Shown in pieces: positions 1-9,934 of a DNA stretch of 64,000 bases; position 1 is the stretch's first letter, and each line of letters begins with the position of its first letter. Under the pieces are notes generated by a model, which saw only the letters and a list, made by a program, of their open reading frames with translations, was not told where the DNA came from and ran no database searches. This DNA is from Streptomyces termitum (GTDB lineage Bacteria > Actinomycetota > Actinomycetes > Streptomycetales > Streptomycetaceae): NCBI RefSeq assembly GCF_014650175.1, contig NZ_BMUL01000007.1, positions 124,001-188,000 on the forward strand, in the 5' to 3' direction. The position numbers and the translations under genes were made by a program.

Positions 1-109
1 TGCAATGTCCGGCCGTGCAGGGCCCTTTCGGCATTCAACAAACTGTTGACGCTCGGTAGGGTCCGCAGCTGTCCGGGCACGGTCCGGGGGACGACTGTGA
101 GGTGGAAGA

Positions 110-412
<303 letters not shown>

Positions 413-424
413 CGGGGCCGAACA

Positions 425-772
425 GTGATGATCCCCGGAGAGATCCTGTACGGGGACGGTCCCGTCACCCTCAACGAGGGCCGCCCCGTCACCCGCCTCA
501 CCGTCCTCAACGCGGCCGACCGGCCCGTCCAGGTCGGCTCCCACTACCACTTCGCCGAGGTCAACCCCGGCCTCGCGCTCGACCGGGCCGCCGCCCGCGG
601 CAAGCGCCTCAACATCGCTGCCGGGACCGCCGTCCGCTTCGAGCCCGGCATCCCCGTCGAGGTCGAGCTCGTGCCCCTCGCCGGCCACCGGATCATCCCC
701 GGTCTGCGCGGCGAGACCGCCGGGCCGCTCGACCCGGCGACCGGGTCCCCGAACGGAGACGCCCGTGCCTGA
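425..772 (+). CDS. ureB: Urease beta subunit
   Basis: Second urease structural subunit. Its 115 residues show the family signatures [16 protein letters not shown] at the N-terminus, [15 protein letters not shown] and [18 protein letters not shown] at 425 and ATG at 428 are adjacent possible starts that change the product by one residue. The 3' end overlaps the ureC start by 8 bases, which suggests translational coupling of subunits needed in equal amounts. The C-terminal tail after [10 protein letters not shown] (about 15 residues, Pro/Gly/Ala rich) is slightly longer than in enteric homologues. Confidence 0.97.
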   Translation: MMIPGEILYGDGPVTLNEGRPVTRLTVLNAADRPVQVGSHYHFAEVNPGLALDRAAARGKRLNIAAGTAVRFEPGIPVEVELVPLAGHRIIPGLRGETAGPLDPATGSPNGDARA

Positions 773-2486
773 CCTCCACCGCGCCGTCTACGCCGACCTG
801 TTCGGCCCGACCACCGGCGACCGCATCCGGCTCGCCGACACCGACCTGCTCGTCGAGATCGAGGAGGACCGCTCCGGCGGCCCCGGCCGGGCCGGCGAGG
901 AGGCCGTCTTCGGCGGCGGCAAGGTCATCCGCGAGTCCATGGGCCAGGCCCGGACGACCCGCGCCGAGGGCGCCCCCGACACGGTGATCACCGGCGCGGT
1001 GGTCATCGACCACTGGGGGATCGTCAAGGCCGACATCGGCATCCGCGACGGCCGTATCACCGCCCTCGGCAAGGCCGGCAACCCCGACACCATGGACGGG
1101 GTCCACCCCGACCTGGTCATCGGACCCGAGACCGAGATCGTCGTCGGCAACGGCCGGATCGTCACCGCCGGCGGCGTCGACACCCACGTCCACTTCATCT
1201 CGCCGACCGTCGTCGAGCAGGCGCTCGCCACCGGCATCACCACCCTCGTCGGCGGTGGCACCGGACCCGCCGAGGGCACCAAGGCGACCACCGTCACCCC
1301 CGGCCCCTGGCACATGGCCCGGATGTTCGAGGCGCTCGACACCTACCCCGTCAACATCGGCCTCCTCGGCAAGGGCAACACCATGTCCCGCGAGGCGATG
1401 CACTCCCAGCTGCGCGGCGGAGCCCTCGGCTTCAAGATCCACGAGGACTGGGGGGCCACCCCCGCCGTCATCGACGCCTGCCTCCGGGTCTGCGAGGAGA
1501 CCGGCGCCCAGCTCGCCATCCACACCGACACCCTCAACGAGGCGGGCTTCGTCGGCGACACCCTCGCCGCCATCGCGGGCCGCACCATCCACGCGTACCA
1601 CACCGAGGGCGCGGGCGGCGGGCACGCGCCCGACATCATCACCGTGGTCTCCGAGCCGTATGTGCTGCCCAGCTCGACCAACCCGACCCGGCCGCACACC
1701 GTCAACACGATCGACGAGCACCTCGACATGCTGATGGTCTGCCACCACCTCAACCCGGCCGTCCCGGAGGACCTCGCCTTCGCCGAATCGCGGATCCGGC
1801 CCTCCACCATCGCGGCCGAGGACGTGCTCCACGACCTCGGCGCCCTCTCGATCATCTCCTCCGACGCCCAGGCCATGGGCCGGATCGGCGAGGTCGTCCT
1901 GCGGACCTGGCAGACCGCGCACGTCATGAAGAAGCGGCGAGGCGCGCTGCCCGGCGACGGGCGCGCCGACAACCACCGGGTGCGGCGGTACGTCGCCAAG
2001 TACACGATCAACCCGGCCGTCGCCCAGGGCATGGACCACCTGATCGGCTCGGTCGAGCCCGGCAAGCTCGCCGACCTGGTGCTGTGGGAGCCCGCCTTCT
2101 TCGGGGTCAAGCCGCTCGTGGTCCTCAAGGGCGGGCAGATCGCGTACGCGCAGATGGGCGACGCCAACGCCTCCATCCCGACCCCGCAGCCCGTCCTGCC
2201 CCGGCCGATGTTCGGCTCCCTCGGCCGGGCCGCCGCCGCGGGCTCCGTCAACTTCACCGCCGAGGCGGCGATCGAGGACGGCCTGCCCCGGCGGCTCGGC
2301 GTCGCCAAGGAGTTCGCCCCGATCCGCTCCACCCGCCGCGTCACCAAGGCGGACATGCGGGAGAACGACGCCACGCCGCGCGTCGAGGTCGACGCCGACA
2401 CCTTCACCGTCACCATCGACGGCGAAGCGGTCGAACCCGCCCCCGCCGCGGAGCTGCCCATGGCCCAGCGGTACTTCCTCTTCTGA
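765..2486 (+). CDS. ureC: Urease alpha (catalytic) subunit
   Basis: Catalytic subunit carrying the di-nickel site. In the 573-residue product the expected ligands are all present: His141 and His143 (THVHF), Lys224 to be carbamylated (GFKIHEDWG), His253, His279 and Asp367 (SSDAQAMG). The mobile flap MVCHHL carries the active-site Cys326 and His327. These correspond to Klebsiella H134, H136, K217, H246, H272, D360, C319 and H320 with a constant +7 offset. The segment after the first histidine pair reads [10 protein letters not shown] rather than the common HWICPQQ, a variant but not at a metal ligand. GTG start at 765 overlaps the end of ureB. Confidence 0.98.
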   Translation: MPDLHRAVYADLFGPTTGDRIRLADTDLLVEIEEDRSGGPGRAGEEAVFGGGKVIRESMGQARTTRAEGAPDTVITGAVVIDHWGIVKADIGIRDGRITALGKAGNPDTMDGVHPDLVIGPETEIVVGNGRIVTAGGVDTHVHFISPTVVEQALATGITTLVGGGTGPAEGTKATTVTPGPWHMARMFEALDTYPVNIGLLGKGNTMSREAMHSQLRGGALGFKIHEDWGATPAVIDACLRVCEETGAQLAIHTDTLNEAGFVGDTLAAIAGRTIHAYHTEGAGGGHAPDIITVVSEPYVLPSSTNPTRPHTVNTIDEHLDMLMVCHHLNPAVPEDLAFAESRIRPSTIAAEDVLHDLGALSIISSDAQAMGRIGEVVLRTWQTAHVMKKRRGALPGDGRADNHRVRRYVAKYTINPAVAQGMDHLIGSVEPGKLADLVLWEPAFFGVKPLVVLKGGQIAYAQMGDANASIPTPQPVLPRPMFGSLGRAAAAGSVNFTAEAAIEDGLPRRLGVAKEFAPIRSTRRVTKADMRENDATPRVEVDADTFTVTIDGEAVEPAPAAELPMAQRYFLF

Positions 2487-2502
2487 CCCGCCGGGGAAGT
2501 CC

Positions 2503-3165
2503 ATGTCACGCTCCGCGCTCCTCGTGCTCGCCGACGGGCGGTTCCCCGCCGGCGGGCACGCCCACTCCGGCGGCGCCGAAGCCGCCGTCAAGGCCGGCCG
2601 CCTCACCGACGCCGCCGGTCTCGAAGCCTTCTGCCGTGGGCGGTTGCACACCGTCGGCCTCACCGCGGCGGGCCTCGCCGCAGGTGCGGCCGCCGGGCTC
2701 GATCCGCACGAGCTCGACGCCGTTGCGGATGCCCAGAACCCGTCGCCCGCGCTGCGCGCCGCGTCGCGCCGGCTCGGGCGGCAGCTGATGCGCGCCGCCC
2801 GCGCCGCCTGGCCCGACCCGGGGCTCGACGCGCTGGCCGCCGCCTTCCCGCGCGGCGCGCACCAGCCCGTCGTCCTCGGCACGGCGGCCCGCGCCGCCGG
2901 ACTGGGCCCCGAGGACACCGCGCACTGCGTCGCGTACGAGACGGTCGGCGGTCCCGCCACCGCCGTCGTACGCCTCCTCGGCCTCGACCCCTACCAGGCC
3001 ACCGCCGTCCTGGCCCGGCTCGCCCCCGAGATGGACGAGGTCGCCGCACGCGCCGCGACCGCCGCCCGGCAGGGCGTCGACGCCCTGCCCGCCGCGTCCG
3101 CGCCGCTGCTCGACATCACCGCCGAGCAGCACGCGGCCTGGCCCGTCCGACTCTTCGCCTCGTAA
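2503..3165 (+). CDS. ureF: Urease accessory protein UreF
   Basis: Accessory protein that works with UreD and UreG to deliver nickel and carbon dioxide to the urease apoenzyme; it is thought to gate the UreG GTPase. The 220-residue product is Ala-rich and mostly helical, starting LLVLADGRFPAGGHAHSGG, which matches the UreF N-terminal pattern (SxLLLADSxFPxGG). UreF sequences diverge strongly, so the call also rests on position between ureC and ureG, the standard order in actinomycetes. ATG at 2503 lies 16 bases after ureC. Confidence 0.92.
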   Translation: MSRSALLVLADGRFPAGGHAHSGGAEAAVKAGRLTDAAGLEAFCRGRLHTVGLTAAGLAAGAAAGLDPHELDAVADAQNPSPALRAASRRLGRQLMRAARAAWPDPGLDALAAAFPRGAHQPVVLGTAARAAGLGPEDTAHCVAYETVGGPATAVVRLLGLDPYQATAVLARLAPEMDEVAARAATAARQGVDALPAASAPLLDITAEQHAAWPVRLFAS

Positions 3166-3180
3166 CCCCGGAGCAGCCCC

Positions 3181-3878
<698 letters not shown>

Positions 3879-3882
<4 letters not shown>

Positions 3883-4661
3883 GCTCCGCCGCCCCCGCCG
3901 CCGGTACCGGGGTCACCGCGACCGCCCGGATCACGGCCGGGGCCGACGGCTCGCTGCCGGTGCTGGAGAGCGACGGGCCGTTCGCCCTGCGCCGTACCCG
4001 CTGCGCCGTCCCCGGCTGGACGCGGGTGACGGTCGTCGGGGCGATGAGCGCGCCGCTCGGCGGGGACCGGCTCGCGATCGAGACGGAGGTACGGGACGGG
4101 GCGCGGCTCCTGGTCGACGCCGCCGCCGCGACCCTCGCCCTGCCCGGCCGCACCGCCGACCCGGCCGCGTACGCCCTCCGGCTCCGGGTCGGCGCGGACG
4201 CCGTCCTGCGCTGGCTGCCCGAGCAGCTCGTCTCCGTTCACGGCTCCGTGCTGCGGGCGCGCACCACCGTCGAACTCGATCCGGCGGCGCGGCTGGTGCT
4301 CCGCGAGGAGCAGGTCCTCGGCCGGCACGGCGAACCGCCCGGCACCCTCTTCTCGCGGCTCACCGTCCGCCGCGCCGGACGGCCCCTCCTCGACCAGGAG
4401 CTGGCCTGCGGTCCCGGCGCGCCCGGCGGCTGGGACGGCGGCGCGGTCCTCGGCGGCCACCGGACCACCGGGCAGCTCCTGGTCGTCGATCCCCGGTTCG
4501 ACACGGCCCCGGCGCCGGTGCGGCTCCTCGGCGACCACGCGGTCGTCACCCCGCTCGCCGGACCGGCGGCGCTCGTCACCGCGGTCGCGCCGGACGCGCT
4601 GGCCCTGCGCCGGATCCTCGACGCGGCGCTCGCGGACCTCGCGCCCTTCACGGCCCCGTAA
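3879..4661 (+). CDS. ureD: Urease accessory protein UreD
   Basis: Scaffold accessory protein (UreH/UreD family) that binds apo-urease and forms the path for nickel transfer from UreG/UreF. The product is about 260 residues from ATG 3879, chosen because this ATG overlaps the ureG stop codon as ATGA; a GTG 33 bases further upstream lies within ureG. Recognisable blocks are [39 protein letters not shown] and [11 protein letters not shown], matching the UreD core (GGD, QxP/E-rich strands). It is shorter than enteric UreD and the last gene of the operon. Confidence 0.93.
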
Positions 4662-4833
4662 GGGGTCCCCATGTCGACAAGGTGACGTACCGCTCAGCGG
4701 AGTGCGCTCTCCGGTTATTGGTTCGGCAAAGAAACAGGTGTACGGACTTACGGCCGGGCCTCCCTGACGAAAGGATCGCCGCGAAGAGGACCATCCAAGA
4801 TCATCCACAACTCACCTATCAGGGGGAGGACCT

Positions 4834-6420
4834 GTGAGACGACGCACCGCAGCGCTCGGCTCGGCCGGCACGCTCATCGTCGGCACTCTCGTCGCGGGCG
4901 CGCTCGCGGCCCCGGCCGCCAGCGCCGACAGCAGTGCGCGCCACGGACGCGACGCCGAGGCCACCGGTGTCGCCGTCGCCGCGGCCCAGGCGGCCCGCGC
5001 CGGCATCGACTGGCAGCCCTGCCCCGCCGACTGGGGCCTGGAGAAGCCCATCCAGTGCGGCTGGGTCAGCGTGCCCGTCGACTACGCCAAGCCGTACGGG
5101 AAGAAGATCAAGCTCGCCGTCGACCGGATCGCCGCCACCGGCACCCCGGCCGAGCGGCAGGGCGCGCTCCTCTACAACCCCGGCGGCCCCGGCGGTTCCG
5201 GCCTGCGCTTCCCGCGCCGCGTCACGACCAAGAGCGCGATATGGGCCAACGCCGCCAAGGCGTACGACTTCGTCGGCTTCGACCCGCGCGGCGTGGGCAA
5301 GTCCGCCCCGATCTCCTGCGTCGACCCCACCGAGTTCGTCAAGGGCCCCAAGGCCGACCCGGTGCCGGACAGCGAGGCCGACAAGCGCGCGCAGCGCAAG
5401 CTCGCCGCCGAGTACGCCGCGGGCTGCGCCGAGAAGAGCGGCGACATGCTCCCGTACATGACGACGCCCAACACCGCGCGCGACCTCGACGTCATCCGCG
5501 CCGCGCTCGGCGAGAAGAAGCTCAACTTCGTCGGCGTCTCGTACGGCACCTACCTGGGCGCCGTCTACGGCACCCTCTTCCCGACGCACGTCCGCCGCAT
5601 GGTCCTGGACAGCGTGGTGAACCCCTCGACCCGCAACATCTGGTACGAGGCCAACCTCGGCCAGGACATCGCCTTCGAGGGCCGGCTCACCGACTGGATG
5701 AACTGGGTCGCGAAGAACGACGCCTCCTACCACCTCGGCGACACCCTCGCCGAGGTCCGGCAGCAGTGGCAGACCCTGCGCGCCGCCGCCAAGAAGGCGC
5801 CGCTCGGCGGCAAGGTCGGCCCGGCCGAGCTCATCGGCTTCTTCCAGAACGCCCCGTACTACGACTCCATGTGGGCGCCCGTCGCCGAGGCGTGGAGCGC
5901 GTACGCCGCCGGCGACCCGCAGCCGCTGATCGACAACGCCGCCGCGGACCTCACCGACACCGCCGGCAACATCTCCTCGGAGAACGGCAACGCCGTCTAC
6001 ACCGCGGTCGAATGTGCGGATGCACAGTGGCCGACCAGCTGGAAGAAGTGGGACCGGGACAACTCCCGCCTCCACGAGAAGTACCCGTTCATGACCTGGG
6101 CCAACGCCTGGATGAACCTGCCCTGCGCCACCTGGAAGGCCCCGAGCCAGAAGCCGGTCCAGGTCAGGACGGGCAAGGGCCTGCCGCCCGTGCTCATCAC
6201 CCAGTCCGAGCGCGACGCCGCCACCCCGTACGAGGGCGCTGTGGAACTGCACAAGCGCTTCCAGGGTTCGCGTCTGATCACGGAGAGGGACGCCGGCTCG
6301 CACGGCATCACCAACCTGGTCAACCCGTGCCTGAACACCCGCGTCGAGGCGTACCTCCTCACCGGGAAGCTGGACGGCCGCGACGTGACGTGCGCCCCGC
6401 ACGCCACCCCGCAGCCGTGA
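4834..6420 (+). CDS. Secreted tripeptidyl aminopeptidase / alpha-beta hydrolase (Tap type)
   Basis: Secreted serine peptidase of the alpha/beta-hydrolase fold, related to Streptomyces Tap and SlpD/SlpE, which remove N-terminal tripeptides from extracellular proteins. The 528-residue product has an N-terminal RRR, a hydrophobic stretch and a likely signal-peptidase site after Ala31 (AASA). Motifs seen: oxyanion loop YNPGGPGGSG, nucleophile elbow GVSYG (Ser236), the acid in ITQSERDAATPYEGA and the histidine in GSHGITN. Several cysteines suggest disulfides. Start GTG 4834 follows a strong AGGGGGAGGA ribosome site. The 172 bases upstream separate it from the urease operon, so it probably has its own promoter. 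Exact substrate is inferred. Confidence 0.88.
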   Translation: MRRRTAALGSAGTLIVGTLVAGALAAPAASADSSARHGRDAEATGVAVAAAQAARAGIDWQPCPADWGLEKPIQCGWVSVPVDYAKPYGKKIKLAVDRIAATGTPAERQGALLYNPGGPGGSGLRFPRRVTTKSAIWANAAKAYDFVGFDPRGVGKSAPISCVDPTEFVKGPKADPVPDSEADKRAQRKLAAEYAAGCAEKSGDMLPYMTTPNTARDLDVIRAALGEKKLNFVGVSYGTYLGAVYGTLFPTHVRRMVLDSVVNPSTRNIWYEANLGQDIAFEGRLTDWMNWVAKNDASYHLGDTLAEVRQQWQTLRAAAKKAPLGGKVGPAELIGFFQNAPYYDSMWAPVAEAWSAYAAGDPQPLIDNAAADLTDTAGNISSENGNAVYTAVECADAQWPTSWKKWDRDNSRLHEKYPFMTWANAWMNLPCATWKAPSQKPVQVRTGKGLPPVLITQSERDAATPYEGAVELHKRFQGSRLITERDAGSHGITNLVNPCLNTRVEAYLLTGKLDGRDVTCAPHATPQP

Positions 6421-6463
6421 AGGGTGACACGACCCTGACGGATTGACCTCGCACGCACGCGCG

Positions 6464-6491
6464 GGGGCGGTCGCCACACGGCGGCCGCCCC
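6464..6491. terminator. Hairpin between convergent genes
   Basis: A 12-bp stem (GGGGCGGTCGCC pairing with GGCGGCCGCCCC, one G-U pair) around an ACAC loop sits between the ends of the aminopeptidase gene and the leftward acyltransferase gene. It would serve as a bidirectional terminator; no long T-run follows, as is usual at high GC. Confidence 0.7.
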
Positions 6492-6528
6492 TACGTGCGG
6501 ATCACGGCGGCCGACCCCGCCGCGCGGA

Positions 6529-7206
6529 TCAGGCCCCGGACGCCTTCACGACCGACGCGTACTCGTCCACGTACTCCTGGCCCGACAAGCGCATGATCGC
6601 GTACATGATCTCGTCGGTGACGGCCCGCACTACCGCGCGCTCGTCCGCCGAGCCCGCGAAGCGCGAGAAGTCCAGCGGCTCCCCGAACCGGATCGTCACC
6701 CGGCGGATCCTCGGCACCACCCGCCCCGGCGGCTGGATCTCGAAGGTGCCGACCATCGCGCACGGCACCACCTTCACTCCGGCCCGCAGCGCCATCACCG
6801 CCACCCCCGCCTTGCCCTTGTACAGCCGGCCGTCGTGCGAGCGGGTGCCCTCCGGATAGATCCCGAGCAGCTCGCCCCGGCCCAGCACGCCGAGCCCCTC
6901 CCGGATCGCCGCCTGCCCCGCCTCCTTGCCCGACCGGTCCACCGGGATCTGCCCGGCCGCCCGGAAGAAGGCCGCCGTCAGCCGCCCCTTCAGCCCCGGC
7001 CCGGTGAAGTACTCCTGCTTCGCCAGGAAGGTGATCCGCCGGTCGAGCACCACCGGCATGAGGAAGTGGTCGGAGAAGGAGAGGTGGTTGCCCGCGACGA
7101 TCGCCGCGCCCTCCTCCGGGATGTTCCCGATCCCCTCCACCCTCGGCCGGAACAGCAGTTTCAGCAGCGGTCCGAGCAGCACGTGCTTCAGCAGCCGGTA
7201 GAACAC
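6529..7206 (-). CDS. 1-acyl-sn-glycerol-3-phosphate acyltransferase family protein
   Basis: PlsC-type lysophospholipid acyltransferase, a membrane-associated enzyme that adds an acyl chain to lysophosphatidic acid or a related lysolipid. The catalytic HX4D motif is seen as NHLSFSDH, with the second block FRAAGQIPVDR and the third block IYPEGTRSHDG, which binds the glycerophosphate. The start is placed at GTG 7206 (protein beginning MFYRLLKHVLL), because a GGGGGT ribosome site lies just upstream; an upstream ATG at 7266 would add 20 residues unlike the family. About 225 residues, normal for the family. It is transcribed divergently from the DUF3048 lipoprotein gene. Confidence 0.88.
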   Translation of the reverse strand: MFYRLLKHVLLGPLLKLLFRPRVEGIGNIPEEGAAIVAGNHLSFSDHFLMPVVLDRRITFLAKQEYFTGPGLKGRLTAAFFRAAGQIPVDRSGKEAGQAAIREGLGVLGRGELLGIYPEGTRSHDGRLYKGKAGVAVMALRAGVKVVPCAMVGTFEIQPPGRVVPRIRRVTIRFGEPLDFSRFAGSADERAVVRAVTDEIMYAIMRLSGQEYVDEYASVVKASGA

Positions 7207-7302
7207 CGTGACCCCCGTTCGTCGTCCGTCCAGGCCGTTGTAACCCTCCCGGCCGCCGTGGTCCACTGGTCGGAGAGGACCGGCTCACGGGAAGGCCGAA
7301 CC

Positions 7303-8301
7303 ATGCCAGGCGCGCGCGGACCCCGGCGTCCCGGTCGCACGCTCACCGCCCTGCTGTGCGCGGTGGCCGCGACCGCCCTCTACGGCTGCACCGGCACGGT
7401 CCCGCCGGACGCGTCCCGCACCCCGGCCGTCCCCGCCGGCGTCTCGCCGCTCACCGGACTGCCCGCCGCTCCCGGCCCGGTCCTCGCCGTCAAGATCGAC
7501 AACGTGGCGGCGGCCCGCCCCCAGACCGGCCTCGGCGCCGCCGACCTCGTCTACGTCGAGCAGGTCGAGGGCGGCGTCACCCGGCTGCTCGCCGTCTACT
7601 CCTCCCGCCTCCCCGAGCGCGTCGGCCCCGTCCGCAGCGCCCGCGAGTCCGACATCTCCCTGCTCCGCCCCTTCGGACGGCCCGCCCTCGCCTACTCCGG
7701 CGCCCAGACCGCCCTGGACCCGCTGCTGCGGGCGGCCTCCCTCGACCTGGTCACCGAGGAGAGCGCCCCGGCCGCGTTCCGCCGCTCGCCCGACCGGCCC
7801 GCCCCGCACAACCTCTACCTGCGCCCGCGCGCGGCCCTCGCCGCCGCCCCGGACGCCACCGACGTCCGTCCCGTCGGCCTCGTCTTCGGCGCCGCGCCCG
7901 CCGGCGGCACCGCGCGGACCACCGAGACCGTCCGCTTCCCGGCCGCCCGCTACGCCTTCACCTGGTCCGCCGCCGACCGGGGCTGGCGGATCGCCCTCGA
8001 CGGGCGCCCCGTCACCAGCGCCGACGGTGCCCGGCCCGTCCCCGCCACCGTCGTCGTGCAGCGGGTGACCGTCCGCGCCTCCGCCTTCCACGACGTCAAC
8101 GGCGCGGTCTCCCCGTACACCGAGACCACCGGCTCCGGCACCGCCCTCGTCCTGCGCGACGGCCGCGCCCACGAGGCCCGCTGGTCCCGCCCCGACCCGG
8201 CCGGCGGCACCGCCTTCACCACCCCCGACGGCCGCCCGCTCGCCTTCGCCCCCGGCCAGGTCTGGATCGTCCTGGCCCCGAACGGCGGAAACCGGCCTTG
8301 A
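7303..8301 (+). CDS. DUF3048 domain lipoprotein
   Basis: Secreted lipoprotein of the DUF3048 (YerB-like) family, role unknown. The 332-residue product opens with an Arg-rich n-region, a hydrophobic stretch and a lipobox LYGC, so it should be lipid-anchored outside the membrane. The family blocks are visible: SPLTGLPAAPGPVLAVKIDN, RPQTGLGAADLVYVEQVEGG, RLLAVYSSRLPERVGPVRSARE, and the C-terminal GQVWIVLAP. ATG 7303 is chosen for its complete signal peptide. The last codons and the stop fall inside a 20-bp tandem repeat (8280-8379), so the C-terminal PNGGNRP is repeat-encoded. Confidence 0.85.
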   Translation: MPGARGPRRPGRTLTALLCAVAATALYGCTGTVPPDASRTPAVPAGVSPLTGLPAAPGPVLAVKIDNVAAARPQTGLGAADLVYVEQVEGGVTRLLAVYSSRLPERVGPVRSARESDISLLRPFGRPALAYSGAQTALDPLLRAASLDLVTEESAPAAFRRSPDRPAPHNLYLRPRAALAAAPDATDVRPVGLVFGAAPAGGTARTTETVRFPAARYAFTWSAADRGWRIALDGRPVTSADGARPVPATVVVQRVTVRASAFHDVNGAVSPYTETTGSGTALVLRDGRAHEARWSRPDPAGGTAFTTPDGRPLAFAPGQVWIVLAPNGGNRP

Positions 8302-8379
8302 ACGGCGGAAACCGATCCCGAACAGAGTGAACTGACGCCGAACAGTGCGAACCGACCCCGAAGAGCGAAAACCGCCCCC
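8280..8379. repeat. Five-unit 20-bp degenerate tandem repeat
   Basis: Five consecutive units of exactly 20 bases start at 8280, 8300, 8320, 8340 and 8360, each beginning GAAC (last one GAAG) and most ending in CC. Units 1 and 2 share GAACGGCGGAAACCG; units 3 and 4 share GAACAG and the GAAC/GACC core. The array spans the stop codon of the DUF3048 gene and runs towards the end of the next, leftward gene. Confidence 0.8.
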
Positions 8380-8406
8380 CCGGCGCGGCACCCCGAGACC
8401 GCCCCC

Positions 8407-8640
8407 TCAGCGCGGCGAGGGCCCCGCCCCGCCCGCGCGGGGGCCGAGCGGTCCGCGCGGGCCGTACGGATCGCTGGTCGCCTCCGCACTGTCCGCCGCC
8501 GCCATGCCGGCCGTCGCCACCCCCAGCACGATCCAGCCGAACCAGAGCCAGCCGCTGCTGCCGAGCGCCACCGTGTACGCGGTGGTCAGCACGAGCGCGG
8601 CGCAGGTGACGATCGCCATCGCCTTCGTGGAACCGGACAT
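8407..8640 (-). CDS. Small two-helix membrane protein, unknown function
   Basis: A 77-residue protein starting MSGSTKAMAIVTCAALV, with two hydrophobic segments (about residues 6-28 and 31-50, including GSSGWLWFGWIVLGVATAGM) and a Pro/Gly-rich cytoplasmic-looking tail. The start at 8640 is chosen because a strong GGAGGAGGG ribosome site precedes it; the open frame continues further upstream but without family-like sequence. No function is recognised. It lies downstream of ctaG but is separated from it by a strong hairpin, so it is probably transcribed on its own. Confidence 0.65.
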   Translation of the reverse strand: MSGSTKAMAIVTCAALVLTTAYTVALGSSGWLWFGWIVLGVATAGMAAADSAEATSDPYGPRGPLGPRAGGAGPSPR

Positions 8641-8802
8641 GATCCGTCCGCCCTCCTCCCGACCGGGGCCGAGGAAGCCTCCCTGCCATCGTGACCCCGT
8701 ACGGGGGGCGCGCGCTACTCCCCGGACACACCGGCGCACGCCGGAACCGCCCCGCCCCCTGCCAAACCCCGGAAGAACCCCTCCGGAAACCCGGAGAAAC
8801 AG

Positions 8803-8838
8803 GAGAGCCCCAGGATCCGAAGACCCCGGGGCTCTCCA
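8803..8838 (-). terminator. Terminator downstream of ctaG
   Basis: A perfect 10-bp stem, GGAGAGCCCC (8803-8812) with GGGGCTCTCC (8829-8838), around a 16-base loop, just past the leftward ctaG stop. Confidence 0.7.
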
Positions 8839-8866
8839 CAGCACGCGCCGCGCACCGCGCGAGGGC

Positions 8867-9817
8867 TCAGCGCCCCCGCGCCTGGAGCGACGCCAGGTAC
8901 GCGTTGTACTCCCTCAGCTCCTTGTCGCCGTCCCGGTCCGCCTGCCGGTCCGAGCGGGCCGCCTGCCGCTGCTCGGAGTGGTACCACTGGTACACCAGCG
9001 CGATCAGCACCAGCACCGACGGGATCTCGCTGAAGGCCCAGGCGATGCCGCCCGCCGCCGACTGGTCGGCGAGCGCGTCGATCCCGAGCGAGGCCGGCGG
9101 GTTCTTGTAGACGTTCACCATCGGCTGCGTCGCCATCATCATCGCGATGCCGAAGAAGGCGTGGAACGGCATGCCCGCGAAGAGTTCCAGCATCCGCATC
9201 ACGTACCCGGGCCGGTGCGGCCCCGGGTCCACGCCCATGATCGGCCAGAAGAAGACCAGACCCACCGCGAGGAAGTGGATCATCATGCCGATGTGTCCGG
9301 CCTTCGACCCCATCAGGAAGTCGAACAGCGGGGTGAAGTAGAGGCCGTAGAGGCTCGCGATGAACATGCCGATGGTGAACGCGGGGTGCGTGATGATCCG
9401 CATGTACCGGCTGTGCAGCAGCTTCAGGAGCAGCTCGCGCGGCCCGAGCGAGCCGCGCCGGGCCACCGGCAGCGCCCGCAGCGCCAGCGTCACCGGCGCG
9501 CCGAGCAGCAGCAGGATCGGCGCCACCATGGAGATCACCATGTGCTGCACCATGTGCACGCTGAACATGACCATGCCGTAGTCGTTCAGCTTGGTGCACA
9601 TCACCACGGCGACGGAGAGCACGCCGAGGGCGAACAGCACGGTCCGGGCGACCGGCCAGGCGTCCCCGCGCCGCCGCAGCCGGGTGACGCCCCAGCCGTA
9701 CAGTCCGAGGGCCGCGAGGCACCCGATGAGGAAGAACAGGTCGGGGGAGAACTCCAGGCCCCGTCCCAGCGTGAACGGCGGCAGATCCATGGTCATGCCG
9801 TGCCCGCTGTGATCCAT
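8867..9817 (-). CDS. Cytochrome c oxidase assembly protein, CtaG (caa3) family
   Basis: Polytopic membrane protein of the caa3_CtaG family, linked to assembly of the copper centres of cytochrome c oxidase. The 316-residue product begins with a Met/His-rich stretch (MDHSGHGMTMD) that could bind copper, then about seven hydrophobic segments. Conserved His-containing transmembrane blocks are visible: MFSVHMVQHMVISMVAP, MMIHFLAVGLVFFWPIMG and PFHAFFGIAMMMA. The C-terminal tail after the last helix is hydrophilic and charged (RQAARSDRQADRDGDKE). ATG 9817. It lies after pfkA but a very strong terminator separates the two. Confidence 0.9.
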   Translation of the reverse strand: MDHSGHGMTMDLPPFTLGRGLEFSPDLFFLIGCLAALGLYGWGVTRLRRRGDAWPVARTVLFALGVLSVAVVMCTKLNDYGMVMFSVHMVQHMVISMVAPILLLLGAPVTLALRALPVARRGSLGPRELLLKLLHSRYMRIITHPAFTIGMFIASLYGLYFTPLFDFLMGSKAGHIGMMIHFLAVGLVFFWPIMGVDPGPHRPGYVMRMLELFAGMPFHAFFGIAMMMATQPMVNVYKNPPASLGIDALADQSAAGGIAWAFSEIPSVLVLIALVYQWYHSEQRQAARSDRQADRDGDKELREYNAYLASLQARGR

Positions 9818-9881
9818 CGCTTACTCCCGGAGCCCATTGCGCGCTGAGCCCGTTTCGCGCTTGTTGTCCGCACCAGACTAG

Positions 9882-9917
9882 AACCGCCCCCGGTCGGGTC
9901 CTCGACCGGGGGCGGTT
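9882..9917 (-). terminator. Strong terminator downstream of pfkA
   Basis: A perfect 15-bp stem, AACCGCCCCCGGTCG (9882-9896) with its complement (9903-9917), and a 6-base loop GGTCCT, located 17 bases past the leftward pfkA stop and ahead of ctaG. Confidence 0.88.
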
Positions 9918-9934
9918 GTCGGGCGAGCCGGGGC

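Noticed and set aside
693..2960. A very long open frame on the minus strand opposite ureC and ureF
   Set aside because: Long antisense frames are a routine by-product of high GC and third-position bias. The + strand frames encode plain urease proteins, and the antisense product is Gly/Asp/Val-rich nonsense.
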